Assembly: GCF_001424565.1 (NCBI RefSeq)
Contig: NZ_LMOL01000005.1
Coordinates: 89,894-153,893, forward strand
Length of the DNA: 64,000 nt
Source of the DNA: Arthrobacter sp. Leaf141
GTDB taxonomy: Bacteria > Actinomycetota > Actinomycetes > Actinomycetales > Micrococcaceae
Reading direction: 5' to 3'
Position 1 is the first letter of the stretch; each line of letters opens with the position of its first letter. This document shows positions 8,664 through 17,345 of the stretch, in pieces. A program made the translations under genes and the position numbers. The notes beneath the pieces are model-generated. The model was given only the letters and a program-made list of their open reading frames with translations, was not told the origin of the DNA and made no database searches.

Positions 8664-9998
8664 ATGCCCATCACTACCGAGTTGAGCGACGTGTCCCCCG
8701 AGCAGCACCCCGCCGAAAGCTCCAGCTCCGCCAACCCCCGGACCCGTTCCGGCCCGCTGCCCGCCGCGGGCCAGCTGCGCTGGTACCACCCGCTGCTGCG
8801 GCACAACTACCGGCTTTACCTGGGCATGCAGCTGGCAGGCAGCGTGGGAGTCTGGATGCAGCGGCTGGCCCAGGACTGGCTGGTGCTGCAGCTGACCGGC
8901 AGTCCCGCGGCGGTGGGCGTGGCCGTGGCGCTGCAGTTCCTGCCCATGCTGATTGTGGGTCCGCTGGCCGGACTGGTGGTGGACCTGTTCCCGAAGCGCA
9001 GGATCATGATGGTGTGCCAGTCGGTCATCATCCTCCTGGCGCTGGGCCTGGCGGCGTGGGTCGCCTCCGGCTCCATCACAGTTTGGGCGGTGTACGCCAG
9101 CTGCGTGGCGCTGGGCATCACCGCGGCGGTTGACCAGCCTGCCCGCCAGGTTTTTGTCAACGAGGTGGTGGGGGACGCGGCGCTGCGGCCGGCGATCGGG
9201 CTCAACAACGCCCTGGGCCAGCTGGGCGCCATGGCCGGGCCGGCACTGAGCGGAATCCTGATTGCCCAGGCCGGATCCGCAGCGGCCTTTGCCGCCAACG
9301 CCCTGATCGGGGTGCTGGTGCTGGGCCTGATTGCGGCCATGCGCAGCGCTGAGCTGCACCCCGGCACTCCTGCGGTGCGGGGCCGAGGCCAGCTCCTGGC
9401 CGGTTTCAGCTACGTGCGGGACCGGCCCAGGCTGATGCTCACGATCTTGCTGGCCGGCCTGCTGGGTGCGTTTGGAATGAACGGTCCGGTGGTGCTGGCT
9501 GCCTTCGCGGAACGCGTCTGGCACAACGGGGTGGCAGGCTTTGGCCTGTTCAACACCGTCAGCGCCGTGGGCGCCCTTGCCGGCGCGCTGCTCGCCGCGA
9601 GGCTGGGACGGATGGGCCGGAAGGGCATCGTGGCCGCCGCCGCAGGCTTTGGCATCGCCCAGGCTGCTGCGGCATTGATGCCCACCGTGGAGACGTTTAT
9701 GGTGATGCTGGTGGTGGTGGGGCTGATGACCCTGCTGTTCCTGACCAGCGCAGCCACCGCCGTCCAACTCGAGGCCGGGCCGGCTGTCCGCGGGCGGGTC
9801 ATGGCCCTGTATCTGCCGTTGCTGATGGGCGGGCACGCCCTGGGTGGACTGCTGGCCGGCTGGCTGACGGAACAGTTCGGCGTCCGGACCGGGCTGGTGG
9901 TTACGGGCGCACTTTGTGTGGTGTCCGCCGTCGTGATTGGCCTGCTCCTGTGGCTCCACGGCCGTCGCGTGCGGGTCCGCAGCACCGCCGGTGATTGA
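8664..9998 (+). CDS. MFS transporter (EntS/MFS_3-like)
   Basis: A 444-residue major facilitator with about twelve membrane segments, a long polar N-terminal tail of about 40 residues and the subfamily motif VWMQRLAQDWLVLQLTGS in helix 1-2, typical for EntS-like drug or siderophore exporters. The substrate cannot be told from sequence. The start is uncertain: ATG 8664 has no clear ribosome site, and the GTG at 8691 (VSPEQ) lies closer to a GAGTTGAG stretch. It follows the sugar ABC operon by 40 nt but is probably functionally unrelated. Confidence 0.85.
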   Translation: MPITTELSDVSPEQHPAESSSSANPRTRSGPLPAAGQLRWYHPLLRHNYRLYLGMQLAGSVGVWMQRLAQDWLVLQLTGSPAAVGVAVALQFLPMLIVGPLAGLVVDLFPKRRIMMVCQSVIILLALGLAAWVASGSITVWAVYASCVALGITAAVDQPARQVFVNEVVGDAALRPAIGLNNALGQLGAMAGPALSGILIAQAGSAAAFAANALIGVLVLGLIAAMRSAELHPGTPAVRGRGQLLAGFSYVRDRPRLMLTILLAGLLGAFGMNGPVVLAAFAERVWHNGVAGFGLFNTVSAVGALAGALLAARLGRMGRKGIVAAAAGFGIAQAAAALMPTVETFMVMLVVVGLMTLLFLTSAATAVQLEAGPAVRGRVMALYLPLLMGGHALGGLLAGWLTEQFGVRTGLVVTGALCVVSAVVIGLLLWLHGRRVRVRSTAGD

Positions 9999-10020
9999 AA
10001 AAGTAAGATTCTGTGAGGTC

Positions 10021-10068
10021 TTGACGCGTAATTCACATCACACTTAGTCTGGTTCGGAAAGCGGTTTC
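10021..10068 (+). promoter_or_regulatory. Promoter with a LacI-like palindrome
   Basis: TTGACG (10021-10026), 17 nt, TTAGTC (10044-10049) forms a plausible promoter for the binding-protein gene at 10104. Just downstream GAAAGCGGTTTC (10057-10068) is a near-palindrome of the LacI-operator type, placed to block transcription. It resembles but is not identical to the TGAAACGATTCA motif found elsewhere in the window. Confidence 0.45.
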
Positions 10069-10103
10069 TATGGACGCTCCACTGCCAGAACAGAGGATGA
10101 ACA

Positions 10104-11390
10104 ATGATGTTTCGCGCCAAAAAGCCCGCCCTTCCCGCAACAGCGGCCCTGCTCACGGCGGTGGTCCTGGCCGTCTCGGGTTGTGGGGGTGCGCCGGCGG
10201 ACCAGGATGGGCCGGTCACGCTGCGGTTCAGCTGGTGGGGTTCGGACACCCGCCATAAGCTCACCGAGAAGCTGATTGCTGCCTTCGAGGCTGAAAACCC
10301 CAACATTAAGGTGAAGGGGGAGTATGGCGACTGGAGTGGTTACTGGGACAAGCTGGCCACGCAGGTGGCCTCCCAGGATGCGCCGGACGTCATCCAGATG
10401 GACGCCGCCTATCTGGGCGAGTACTCCGGGCGCGGTGCCCTGCTGGAGCTCAAGGACGTGGATCTGTCCAAATTCGACCAGCCCGTGGCGGATTCCGGCA
10501 AGGTGGACGGCAAGCAGTATGCCGTGACCAGCGGCGTGAACGCCATGGTGGTGCTGGCCAACCCGGCCCTGGTTGCCGCCAGCGGTGTCGCACTGCCGGA
10601 TGACAAGACCTGGACCTGGGACGACCTCGATTCCACGGCTGCGGACATCACCAAGGCCAGCGCTGACGGCGTATACGGAACCGGGCAGGTCAACAGCGAC
10701 GCCGCTGCCAACCTGTGGTTCCGGCAGCACGGCAAGTCCCTGTTCACCAGCGAGGGCAAACTCGGCTTTGACGAGGCAGCCCTGACGGAGTGGTACGAGT
10801 ACCAGGCCAGGATGCGCGATTCGAAAGCTGTTCCGCCCGCTTCCATCATTACCGAGGATGCCAGCGCCTCAATTGACCAGCAGGGCCTGGCCACCGGACG
10901 GTTCGTGATGAACATGTACTGGTCCAACCAGCTGGGTGCGCTCAGCAAGGCATCCGGGCAGGACCTGGCCATCCTCCGGCCGCCAAGCGTTGCCGGCAAG
11001 GCCGCGGAAGCCCAGCAGTTTTACAAGTCGTCCATGTTCTGGTCCGCCAGCTCCAGGACAAAGCACCCGGCCGAGGCGCAGAAGTTCATCGACTTCGTCA
11101 CCAACAACGCTGCCGCCGGTGACATCGGGCTTGCAGACCGGGGCATTCCGGCCAACTCCGACATCAGGGCAGCCGTGGCCGACAAGCTGACCCCGGCCGA
11201 TGCCAAGACGGCCAAATTCATCGACGAGATCTCCAGTCAGCTGGGCGGTGCGGTCCCCGTGCCGCCGGCCGGTGGCAGCGCCGCCGTCGAGGCCCTGACC
11301 CGCTACTCCCTGGAAGTCCACTTCAGCCGGTTGTCACCGGCGGAGGCCGCGAAGCGGGCCCTTTCGGAAGCGCAGAGCGCGCTCCTCTAG
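10104..11390 (+). CDS. Orphan ABC sugar-binding lipoprotein
   Basis: A 428-residue family-1 solute-binding protein with a lipobox VSGC (C27 counted from the first of two consecutive ATGs). The mature start FSWWGSDTRHKLTEKLI mirrors the binding protein encoded at 4795, and similarity extends through GDWSGYWDKLATQ and the aspartate-rich DVIQMDAAYL region, so the two are paralogues. No permease gene adjoins it: the next gene is convergent GH78. It has its own promoter and putative operator. It may feed the permeases at 6115/7065 with a second ligand, or act as a sensor; both are inference. Confidence 0.88.
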   Translation: MMFRAKKPALPATAALLTAVVLAVSGCGGAPADQDGPVTLRFSWWGSDTRHKLTEKLIAAFEAENPNIKVKGEYGDWSGYWDKLATQVASQDAPDVIQMDAAYLGEYSGRGALLELKDVDLSKFDQPVADSGKVDGKQYAVTSGVNAMVVLANPALVAASGVALPDDKTWTWDDLDSTAADITKASADGVYGTGQVNSDAAANLWFRQHGKSLFTSEGKLGFDEAALTEWYEYQARMRDSKAVPPASIITEDASASIDQQGLATGRFVMNMYWSNQLGALSKASGQDLAILRPPSVAGKAAEAQQFYKSSMFWSASSRTKHPAEAQKFIDFVTNNAAAGDIGLADRGIPANSDIRAAVADKLTPADAKTAKFIDEISSQLGGAVPVPPAGGSAAVEALTRYSLEVHFSRLSPAEAAKRALSEAQSALL

Positions 11391-11412
11391 GCGGCCGCCC
11401 ACCTACCCACCC

Positions 11413-11473
11413 CGCGAGATGGCACTTGGCGGCAGTCGCGGTGCCGAACATTGCCGCGAAGTGCCATCTCGCG
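11413..11473. terminator. Long hairpin between convergent genes
   Basis: Perfect 15-nt arms (11413-11427 and 11459-11473, core GCGAGATGGCACTT) enclose a second pair GCGGCA (11429-11434)/TGCCGC (11452-11457). It lies exactly between the convergent ends of the binding-protein and GH78 genes, as expected for a bidirectional terminator or an intergenic palindromic repeat. Confidence 0.6.
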
Positions 11474-11497
11474 CAAGGGTCTGTTGGGAGCGGATGC

Positions 11498-14400
11498 TTA
11501 TCCTGTTGTGGGCGTGAACACCCAAGCGCCCGGGTGGACCCGGAAGTCCCGGGTGGATCCGGCATTGCCTTCGTCTTCCGGGCCGGAGCGCACGACGGCG
11601 GCCGGCGCCCCCGGGCCTTCGACCTTGTAGGTGCCGGCCGGCAGGCGGACGGCAGCGGTGACGCCGGCCGGAACCGTAAGTTCCAGGTGCATCAGCCCGC
11701 CGGCCCGTCGCCAGGCCACGGCGACGTTTCCGCTGGCCACCGGGACTGAACCGTGGGCGTGCGCCAACCGGCACAGCGGCGGCTCCACCAGGACCTCGCT
11801 GCCGCCGGGCACCGTGAAGCGGACGCCCAGCAGGTGCTCCAGGATTTCCTTGACCACGGAGGCCGACCAGGCGTGCGACTGGCTGTAGTCGGTGCCCTCA
11901 ACCAGGTCCCAGGCTTCCCAGGTGAACGAGGCGCCGCGCTCCAGCAACGCAGCCCACCCTGGCTGGTCCTTGGTTGTCAGGAGGTCAAGGACCGCATCCG
12001 TCAGGCCCGCCGCCAGCAACGCCCGCACCAGCCGGTGCACCGTGAGCGGGCCCTGTTGCATCCCCATCCCAGCTGCCCGGCGTGCATCGCCGGCTGTATG
12101 CGCCGGGTCCGTGATGCCCAGCGAGAGCGGGAAGGACGTTGCATGCTGGGAGGCGTGGGAGCTGGGTGTGCCGTCGGCGTGCAGCCCATCCACCATCACG
12201 CCGTCCACCCGCAGCCGGGTACGGATGAAGTGCCCAAGGGTGCGTGCAGCCGCTGCATACCGGATGCCTGCTTCCTCCTGGCCGGCGGCGGCGCAGAGTC
12301 CGGCCGTGGCCAGCAGCGCCGAATAGGCCTGGGCGTTGACGGTGGTCTTGGCGGCACAGGCCATGTCGTACCCGAACCGGCCGGGCTCCGGCCAGTCAAC
12401 GATGCCGTGCAGGTAGGGCCCGGAGCCGCCGCCCAGTTCGGTGACCAGTCCCGCCGTCGGCCCTTCCGTGGCGAGGTGGCGCATTGCGTAGTCCGCGGTG
12501 TCGCGCAGGTGCGGCAGCAGATCCCCGACCAAGGCAGTGTCACCGGTCCGGTGATGGTATTCGGCCGTCCATTCCGGCAGCATCAGGGAGAAATCCGGGA
12601 TGTCCCGCTTCCCGTCGCCGTTGGGATAGACGGCGTTGTAGCGGCCGCGCTCGGCCGGGTCCTGCCAGTACCGGGCCGCGGACCAGCCGAACTCCCGAAG
12701 CGCCTGGGCGGTGTAGGCGTGTTCGCCGAACAGGGCCATGGTGGCGTAGGAGATATTGACCGCATCGGCCAGGAATTGGCCCTTTTCGCGGGTGGGGGTG
12801 TCCACGAACTGTTCCTGCACGCCGTACAGCGCCGAGTCGCGCAGCAGCCCGAACACGGCATCCAGCGTGGCATCCGAGCTGCCGAAGCTGCCCATTTCCG
12901 GGTGCCGGGCATGCACCACAACGGCACCCATCCGGGTCACGTCGCTGGCATCCACGCCGGGAAGCTCGAGGTACCGGAAGCCCAGGTGCACGGCGGCCCG
13001 GAAGCGTTGCGGCCCCGCCGCCTGGGTGTAGGGGAAGGACATGTCCGTGTTTTGGCTGGCTGTTTTGCCGGCATCCACGCGGCCGTCCGGCCGCAGGGTG
13101 TAGCCGGCCCGGATCAGGACCGTCCGGCCCGGGACGCCGGCGCGGAAAACGACTTCCGGCCGGCCGGGCAGGACCTGGCCGAAATCAGCCACCAGCGTGC
13201 CGTCCTCGGCCCGCAGGAAAGCCTGCGGCGCCACGAAGTCCTCGGCCATCGACGTCCGCCGGGGGTGCAGCAGGGGAAAGTCCGCCACCGGGTGCCTGCC
13301 CAGGCTGATGGCGTGTGGAAGGTCCGTGATGGCGGGCGGCGCCGCTGCTGCCAGGCCGTCCAGGTGCTCCACGGGGTCGCCCTCATCGTTGCGGTAACCA
13401 GCCTGCCGGTAGGGCGCTTCGCCCGCGTGCCAGTCCGGCCCGGAGCCGAAGACCTCGCGCCGGCCGTCGTTGTAGTCCACGCTGAGCCGGACCAGCAGGC
13501 CGGGCAGGCCCGCCGCCCGGCCCTGGCCCGGGCCGTACCAGTGCAGCACGGCAGTGAGCGGAACCGGGATGCCCGTGGGCTGCGCGGCGAGCAGGGCCGT
13601 GACGTCTGCCGCATCATAGTAGCCCTCGCCGGGGTAGCCGAACGAGGTGCTGGACAGCGCGGGCACGCCGGCCAGGGCGAGCTGCGCGTGATGGTTGGCG
13701 GCCATAAACAGCCGGGCCCGCCGGACGGTGCCGGTCAGCGGGAGATCCTTACGGAAGATCGTCCACTCGTCCGGCTGCCGGTGTGCCGTGGTGTGCGGCC
13801 AGTGGGCCAGGCACGCGGCGGCGTGGTTTTCGGTGCCGTCGAACCGGTGGTCCAGCAGCAGGGCATCCTGCGGGGCGGTCTTTCCGGCCGGCGCTACCGC
13901 TGCGGATCCGGTGATGCGCAGCGAGGCGTACTCCGCCTGGCTGCGCGGGCCCTGATGCAGGGCCAGCTGGCCGTGCGGGGTAAACGCGGGGGAGTCCGGC
14001 CCCGGGTGGGGTGGCGCGCCGTTCGCAGCGGGTGCTGCCGGGGCTCCTTCTGACGTCTGTACCGCCAGCAGTTCCTCGCCGTCCAGGGCCGCGGTGACGG
14101 TGGTTCCGTCGTCCGAGACCACGAGGTTGTGCCAGGACCCGGCGTACAGGTCCTTGCCGGGCAGCCGGGCCTGATGGACCTTGCCCCGGGGCGCGGCCTG
14201 AGCCGTGGCCAGGACCTGGGTATCCGGGGTACCGGGGGCCGGGATTTCCCAGTCCGGGGCATGCCGGAGGACCAGGGTGCCCGCCGAATTCAGTTCCAGC
14301 AGCAGGCCGGTGCCCGGGCCGGAGCTGCGCAGGATGATCCCGGCCCAGCCCATGGCCGGCCGGAGCCGGGCCGCCAGGCGGAAGCTGCGGACCGGCGGGA

Positions 14401-14905
14401 CCGGAACCGGAAGGAACGGCGTGCCGGCCACACGCAATGCGCCGGCCAGGATGGCTGCCGGAACGCGGCCGCCGGGCGCGCGCCGGAGCCATTCGGCGTC
14501 CCAGCCGTCCGCGGCGGGCCCCGTGGTGAACGCAGTCGGGCCGCTCCAATCACCAGGGATGCCCGCTGCGTCCAGCACCTGGACCTGCCACGCGTAGTCC
14601 GTATCGCCGTCGAGGTCCGGCCCGCCGTACGGAACACCCCGGTGGCCGGCTGCCGGGACGGTGCCCGAGCGCCACAGCACCGCTCCCTGCCCATCCTGCA
14701 CAACAATCCGGTAGCCGGTTTGGCGGGCCAGCGCGGGATCCGCCCCGGCTGGTTGATCGAACTGCCAGCTGAATGCCGGGCGCAGCGACGCCGTCAGGCA
14801 CCCTGTCAGCCCATCGGTGAGCAGGCCAACGGCGAGAAGGTGGCCTGCGCCGCCGTCGGCCGGGTCTTCATCCAACCCTGCCAGCGGTCCCTCCGTCGCA
14901 GGCAT
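11498..14905 (-). CDS. GH78 alpha-L-rhamnosidase
   Basis: A 1135-residue alpha-L-rhamnosidase. Order: N-terminal fibronectin-like domain (about 50-150), an inserted beta-sandwich region with laminin-G-like character (about 160-330), the Bac_rhamnosid N-terminal and concanavalin-like domains, the (alpha/alpha)6 catalytic barrel (about 640-1000) and a C-terminal beta domain. The catalytic region holds VDTPTREKGQFLADAVN with E707 as probable general acid. There is no signal peptide, so it should act on imported rhamnosyl oligosaccharides in the cytoplasm. Start ATG 14905 is chosen because the upstream dehydrogenase stop overlaps it (TGATG), showing translational coupling; a longer frame of 14 residues exists. 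Free rhamnose would enter the rhamnose operon at 23565-28709. Confidence 0.92.
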   Translation of the reverse strand: MPATEGPLAGLDEDPADGGAGHLLAVGLLTDGLTGCLTASLRPAFSWQFDQPAGADPALARQTGYRIVVQDGQGAVLWRSGTVPAAGHRGVPYGGPDLDGDTDYAWQVQVLDAAGIPGDWSGPTAFTTGPAADGWDAEWLRRAPGGRVPAAILAGALRVAGTPFLPVPVPPVRSFRLAARLRPAMGWAGIILRSSGPGTGLLLELNSAGTLVLRHAPDWEIPAPGTPDTQVLATAQAAPRGKVHQARLPGKDLYAGSWHNLVVSDDGTTVTAALDGEELLAVQTSEGAPAAPAANGAPPHPGPDSPAFTPHGQLALHQGPRSQAEYASLRITGSAAVAPAGKTAPQDALLLDHRFDGTENHAAACLAHWPHTTAHRQPDEWTIFRKDLPLTGTVRRARLFMAANHHAQLALAGVPALSSTSFGYPGEGYYDAADVTALLAAQPTGIPVPLTAVLHWYGPGQGRAAGLPGLLVRLSVDYNDGRREVFGSGPDWHAGEAPYRQAGYRNDEGDPVEHLDGLAAAAPPAITDLPHAISLGRHPVADFPLLHPRRTSMAEDFVAPQAFLRAEDGTLVADFGQVLPGRPEVVFRAGVPGRTVLIRAGYTLRPDGRVDAGKTASQNTDMSFPYTQAAGPQRFRAAVHLGFRYLELPGVDASDVTRMGAVVVHARHPEMGSFGSSDATLDAVFGLLRDSALYGVQEQFVDTPTREKGQFLADAVNISYATMALFGEHAYTAQALREFGWSAARYWQDPAERGRYNAVYPNGDGKRDIPDFSLMLPEWTAEYHHRTGDTALVGDLLPHLRDTADYAMRHLATEGPTAGLVTELGGGSGPYLHGIVDWPEPGRFGYDMACAAKTTVNAQAYSALLATAGLCAAAGQEEAGIRYAAAARTLGHFIRTRLRVDGVMVDGLHADGTPSSHASQHATSFPLSLGITDPAHTAGDARRAAGMGMQQGPLTVHRLVRALLAAGLTDAVLDLLTTKDQPGWAALLERGASFTWEAWDLVEGTDYSQSHAWSASVVKEILEHLLGVRFTVPGGSEVLVEPPLCRLAHAHGSVPVASGNVAVAWRRAGGLMHLELTVPAGVTAAVRLPAGTYKVEGPGAPAAVVRSGPEDEGNAGSTRDFRVHPGAWVFTPTTG

Positions 14906-16119
14906 CAGGCGGGCAGGGTAAAAGCGGTGGGAACGGTGCTTGCCCAAGGCAGCCCCAGTTCGCTGAAGGTGGCATGCCGGCTGGTTGCCTGCTCCAGGGC
15001 TTCCTCGATGCCCGTCACCACGGCGTGGGCCGCGTCGGCGTCACCGACCCATTGGACGTATGCGCCATCGATCGGCGCGGGCAGCGGGGCGGTCCGGATG
15101 GCCTCGAGCACCAGCATAAAGGCGCCACTGTCCAGCAAGGGGCTGATCAGCCGCTCGCCGTTGCGGCGGTGGGCCAGGAGGTTGCCGGTCAGGTCATCGC
15201 GGCCGAAGGTTTCCTCCGTGGTGCCGGCGGCCGTCCGGACGGTCAGCCGGTCCTCGGTGTAGTGGAAGACCGCGGTCCCGGCGGAACCGTGCAGCGTCAC
15301 ATAAGGCTCCACCGACTCCGCCGCGCACAGGGTCAGGGCGCACGTGATGGGCAGCCCGGCCGCGGTGCGGATGCGGATGACGGACGTATCATCCGATTCG
15401 ATGCTGTTGGCCCGGTACAGCTCCGTTTCCACCGACACGACATCGGCAGTGGTGCGGGCGCCGGCGATCCGGAGGGCCGTGGCTACCGCATGGGCCAGGG
15501 GGTTGGTGGCGACGCCGTCCACCACATCCACCCCGTCGATGCTGCGCTTGCCGGCCCAGCGGGAGCGCTTGTAGTAGGCCTTGTCCCGAACCCAGCGGCC
15601 AGTGGCTGAGATGCCCTGCAGGGTGCCGATGGTGCCGGCGGCCAGCAGTTCCCCGATGGCCCCGAGTGCATGGGAGCCGAGGCTTTGGAAGCCGATCTGG
15701 ACGCTCCGGCCATTGGCTGCCGCGGCGTCGGCCAGCCGGTTGAAGTCCGCCAGGGACGCCACGGGCGGCTTCTCCAGGTACAGATCGGCGGACGTGGTGA
15801 GCGCGGCAAGGCCCAGCGGCGCGTGGGTCTGGATGGGGGTGGCCACGATGATCAGGTCCAGGTCCTGCGTGCCGGCCAGCAGCTCCGCCAGGCCCGGAAA
15901 TACAGCCGCCGACGGCGGGACGGAACCTTCGGCGGGTGGCTGCGGATCAGCCACCGCCACCAGGTCAACCTCACCCGCCGCTGCCAGCCGCTCCAGGTTG
16001 CGGAGGTGGTGCGTGCCGAACCCGTGCACACCCACCAACGCGACCCGCGCGGCAGGAGCGGCCAGGGGTCCGCCTTCCGGGTCGGCTTTCGGGGACAGTG
16101 TTCCGGCGGGCGTGCCCAT
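14905..16119 (-). CDS. Gfo/Idh/MocA family sugar oxidoreductase
   Basis: A 404-residue NAD(P)-dependent oxidoreductase. The Rossmann start RVALVGVHGFGTHHL lies at about residues 26-40, and the family EKP motif appears as YLEKPP, followed by the alpha/beta substrate domain with an SIDGVDVVDG segment. Members oxidise or epimerise sugars, inositols or glycosides; the substrate here is unknown but the tight coupling with GH78 suggests a rhamnoside or galacturonide derivative. Start ATG 16119 follows a CTGGAG site; the longer frame begins within the operator region. It is the first gene of a two-gene operon divergent from the YesL-like gene. Confidence 0.85.
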   Translation of the reverse strand: MGTPAGTLSPKADPEGGPLAAPAARVALVGVHGFGTHHLRNLERLAAAGEVDLVAVADPQPPAEGSVPPSAAVFPGLAELLAGTQDLDLIIVATPIQTHAPLGLAALTTSADLYLEKPPVASLADFNRLADAAAANGRSVQIGFQSLGSHALGAIGELLAAGTIGTLQGISATGRWVRDKAYYKRSRWAGKRSIDGVDVVDGVATNPLAHAVATALRIAGARTTADVVSVETELYRANSIESDDTSVIRIRTAAGLPITCALTLCAAESVEPYVTLHGSAGTAVFHYTEDRLTVRTAAGTTEETFGRDDLTGNLLAHRRNGERLISPLLDSGAFMLVLEAIRTAPLPAPIDGAYVQWVGDADAAHAVVTGIEEALEQATSRHATFSELGLPWASTVPTAFTLPA

Positions 16120-16176
16120 GGTTCTCCAGTTCCGCCCCCGTTCCGGGGCAAGGTGATGGTGCCGGCCACGATGCCA

Positions 16177-16190
16177 GCAAGCGCTTTCCA
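16177..16190. promoter_or_regulatory. LacI/CRE-type operator
   Basis: GCAAGCGCTTTCCA is the reverse complement of TGGAAAGCGCTTGC and matches the TGGAAAACGCTTGCC site found before the ABC operon at 4670. It sits upstream of the dehydrogenase/GH78 operon, within the shared divergent control region. Confidence 0.5.
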
Positions 16191-16230
16191 CGTTCAAGTG
16201 TGCGCCATGCCCGGCCGGACCGTCCAGCTC

Positions 16231-16281
16231 TGTAACGATTCAAACCAAGGCTTGACGTTACTGCCGGCAAGGGTCTACATT
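16231..16281 (+). promoter_or_regulatory. Promoter and LacI operator of the YesL-like gene
   Basis: TGTAACGATTCA (16231-16242) is a one-base variant of the operator-like motif TGAAACGATTCA at the rhamnose operon. It is followed by TTGACG (16252-16257), 18 nt, TACATT (16276-16281). The operator lies just upstream of the -35 box, so it could serve this promoter and the divergent one. Confidence 0.5.
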
Positions 16282-16358
16282 TTCGAGAAACCGATTACTT
16301 ACGTGACGTGGACCACGCAAGCCCACAATTCTGCAACGATGGAGAAGGGAGTTGAGCC

Positions 16359-17081
16359 ATGCTGTCTGGAACCTTCAGCGCCCGGGCCTACTCGTTCTTT
16401 GACACCCTGCTGTGGATCGCCTGCCTGAACCTGCTGTGGATCGTCTTCGCCCTGCTGGGTCTCGGCATCCTGGGCGCAGGCCCGGCCACGGCCTCGGCGC
16501 AGATCCTGGTGCGCAAGCGGTCCAGGGGTGAGGCCGCACCCCTGCTGCGTGGCTTTGTGGCCGGCTACTTCCGCAACTTCGTCCGGGCCAACGCCCTGGC
16601 GCTGCCGCTGATGGGAGTGTCACTGGCGCTGTTCCTGAACTGGAACTGGTTCGCCGGAGCAGCCGGGGTTCTTGCCGAGGTTATGGCAGCCCTGATCTTT
16701 GTGCTGGCCCTCGTTTTTGCCGGCATCGCCTGCCATGTGTTCCCCATGTATGCGCGGTACCAGCTGCCGCTGGCGCAGTACCTGCTGATGTCATCACGTT
16801 TTGCGGTCCGGCACCTGGCCGGCACCGTGATCCTGCTTTTCGTCTCTGCGGCAGTTTTTTTTGCCAGCAGCAGCCTGCCTGGCCTGATTCCGTTCTTCAG
16901 CATCGGCGCCTGGCTGTACATCACCGGTTGGCTCTGCGACCGGTTCTTTACGGCCAACGATGAATCGGTGGCCGACGCCGGGGGAGCAACCGCCACCCCG
17001 GCACCTGAACCGGCGGCTGCGGCCACCCTGGTGCCCGGGGCCACGCCGGGCCGGGTCCTGCAGGGGACTACTCCCACCTAA
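16359..17081 (+). CDS. YesL-like DUF624 membrane protein
   Basis: A 240-residue membrane protein of the DUF624/YesL family: an opening segment with FFDTLLWIACLNLLWIVF, about five further hydrophobic helices and a disordered Ala/Pro-rich C-terminal tail. In B. subtilis, yesL heads the rhamnogalacturonan gene cluster next to an ABC importer; here the gene also precedes an LplA/LplB/YtcP-type importer and an acetylesterase. Its molecular function is unknown. ATG 16359 is preceded by GAAGGGAG. The downstream importer is 264 nt away and has its own operator, so the two may be separate transcripts. Confidence 0.8.
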   Translation: MLSGTFSARAYSFFDTLLWIACLNLLWIVFALLGLGILGAGPATASAQILVRKRSRGEAAPLLRGFVAGYFRNFVRANALALPLMGVSLALFLNWNWFAGAAGVLAEVMAALIFVLALVFAGIACHVFPMYARYQLPLAQYLLMSSRFAVRHLAGTVILLFVSAAVFFASSSLPGLIPFFSIGAWLYITGWLCDRFFTANDESVADAGGATATPAPEPAAAATLVPGATPGRVLQGTTPT

Positions 17082-17270
17082 GATCCCGGCGCACGCGGGC
17101 CGGTGGTCCGGTGTTGCCAGCAGCCGGCCCGCTTGGCCATCGTGCCCATCCCTTGCCCTTGCCCTCATCCGTCCCATCCCGCCCTGCCCTGGCTGGCCTT
17201 TGCCGCGCAGCCGGCCGGCCCAAACCGGCCGGCCCACACCGGTCGCCGCACAAACCGGCCACCGCAAAAC

Positions 17271-17282
17271 TGAAACGTATCA
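17271..17282 (+). promoter_or_regulatory. LacI-type operator before the second ABC operon
   Basis: TGAAACGTATCA matches the motif TGAAACGATTCA with two changes and is 64 nt upstream of the binding-protein start. The surrounding 17082-17345 gap is C-rich and holds no other feature I can support. Confidence 0.45.
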
Positions 17283-17345
17283 ACCCAGCACGCCTTACTG
17301 AACTGACCCGCACAAGAACCCCGAAGAAGTGGAAAAGGAACAATC

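Noticed and set aside
8661..9959. A 432-codon minus-strand frame opposite the MFS transporter
   Set aside because: Antisense of hydrophobic codons; no signal, motif or ribosome site.
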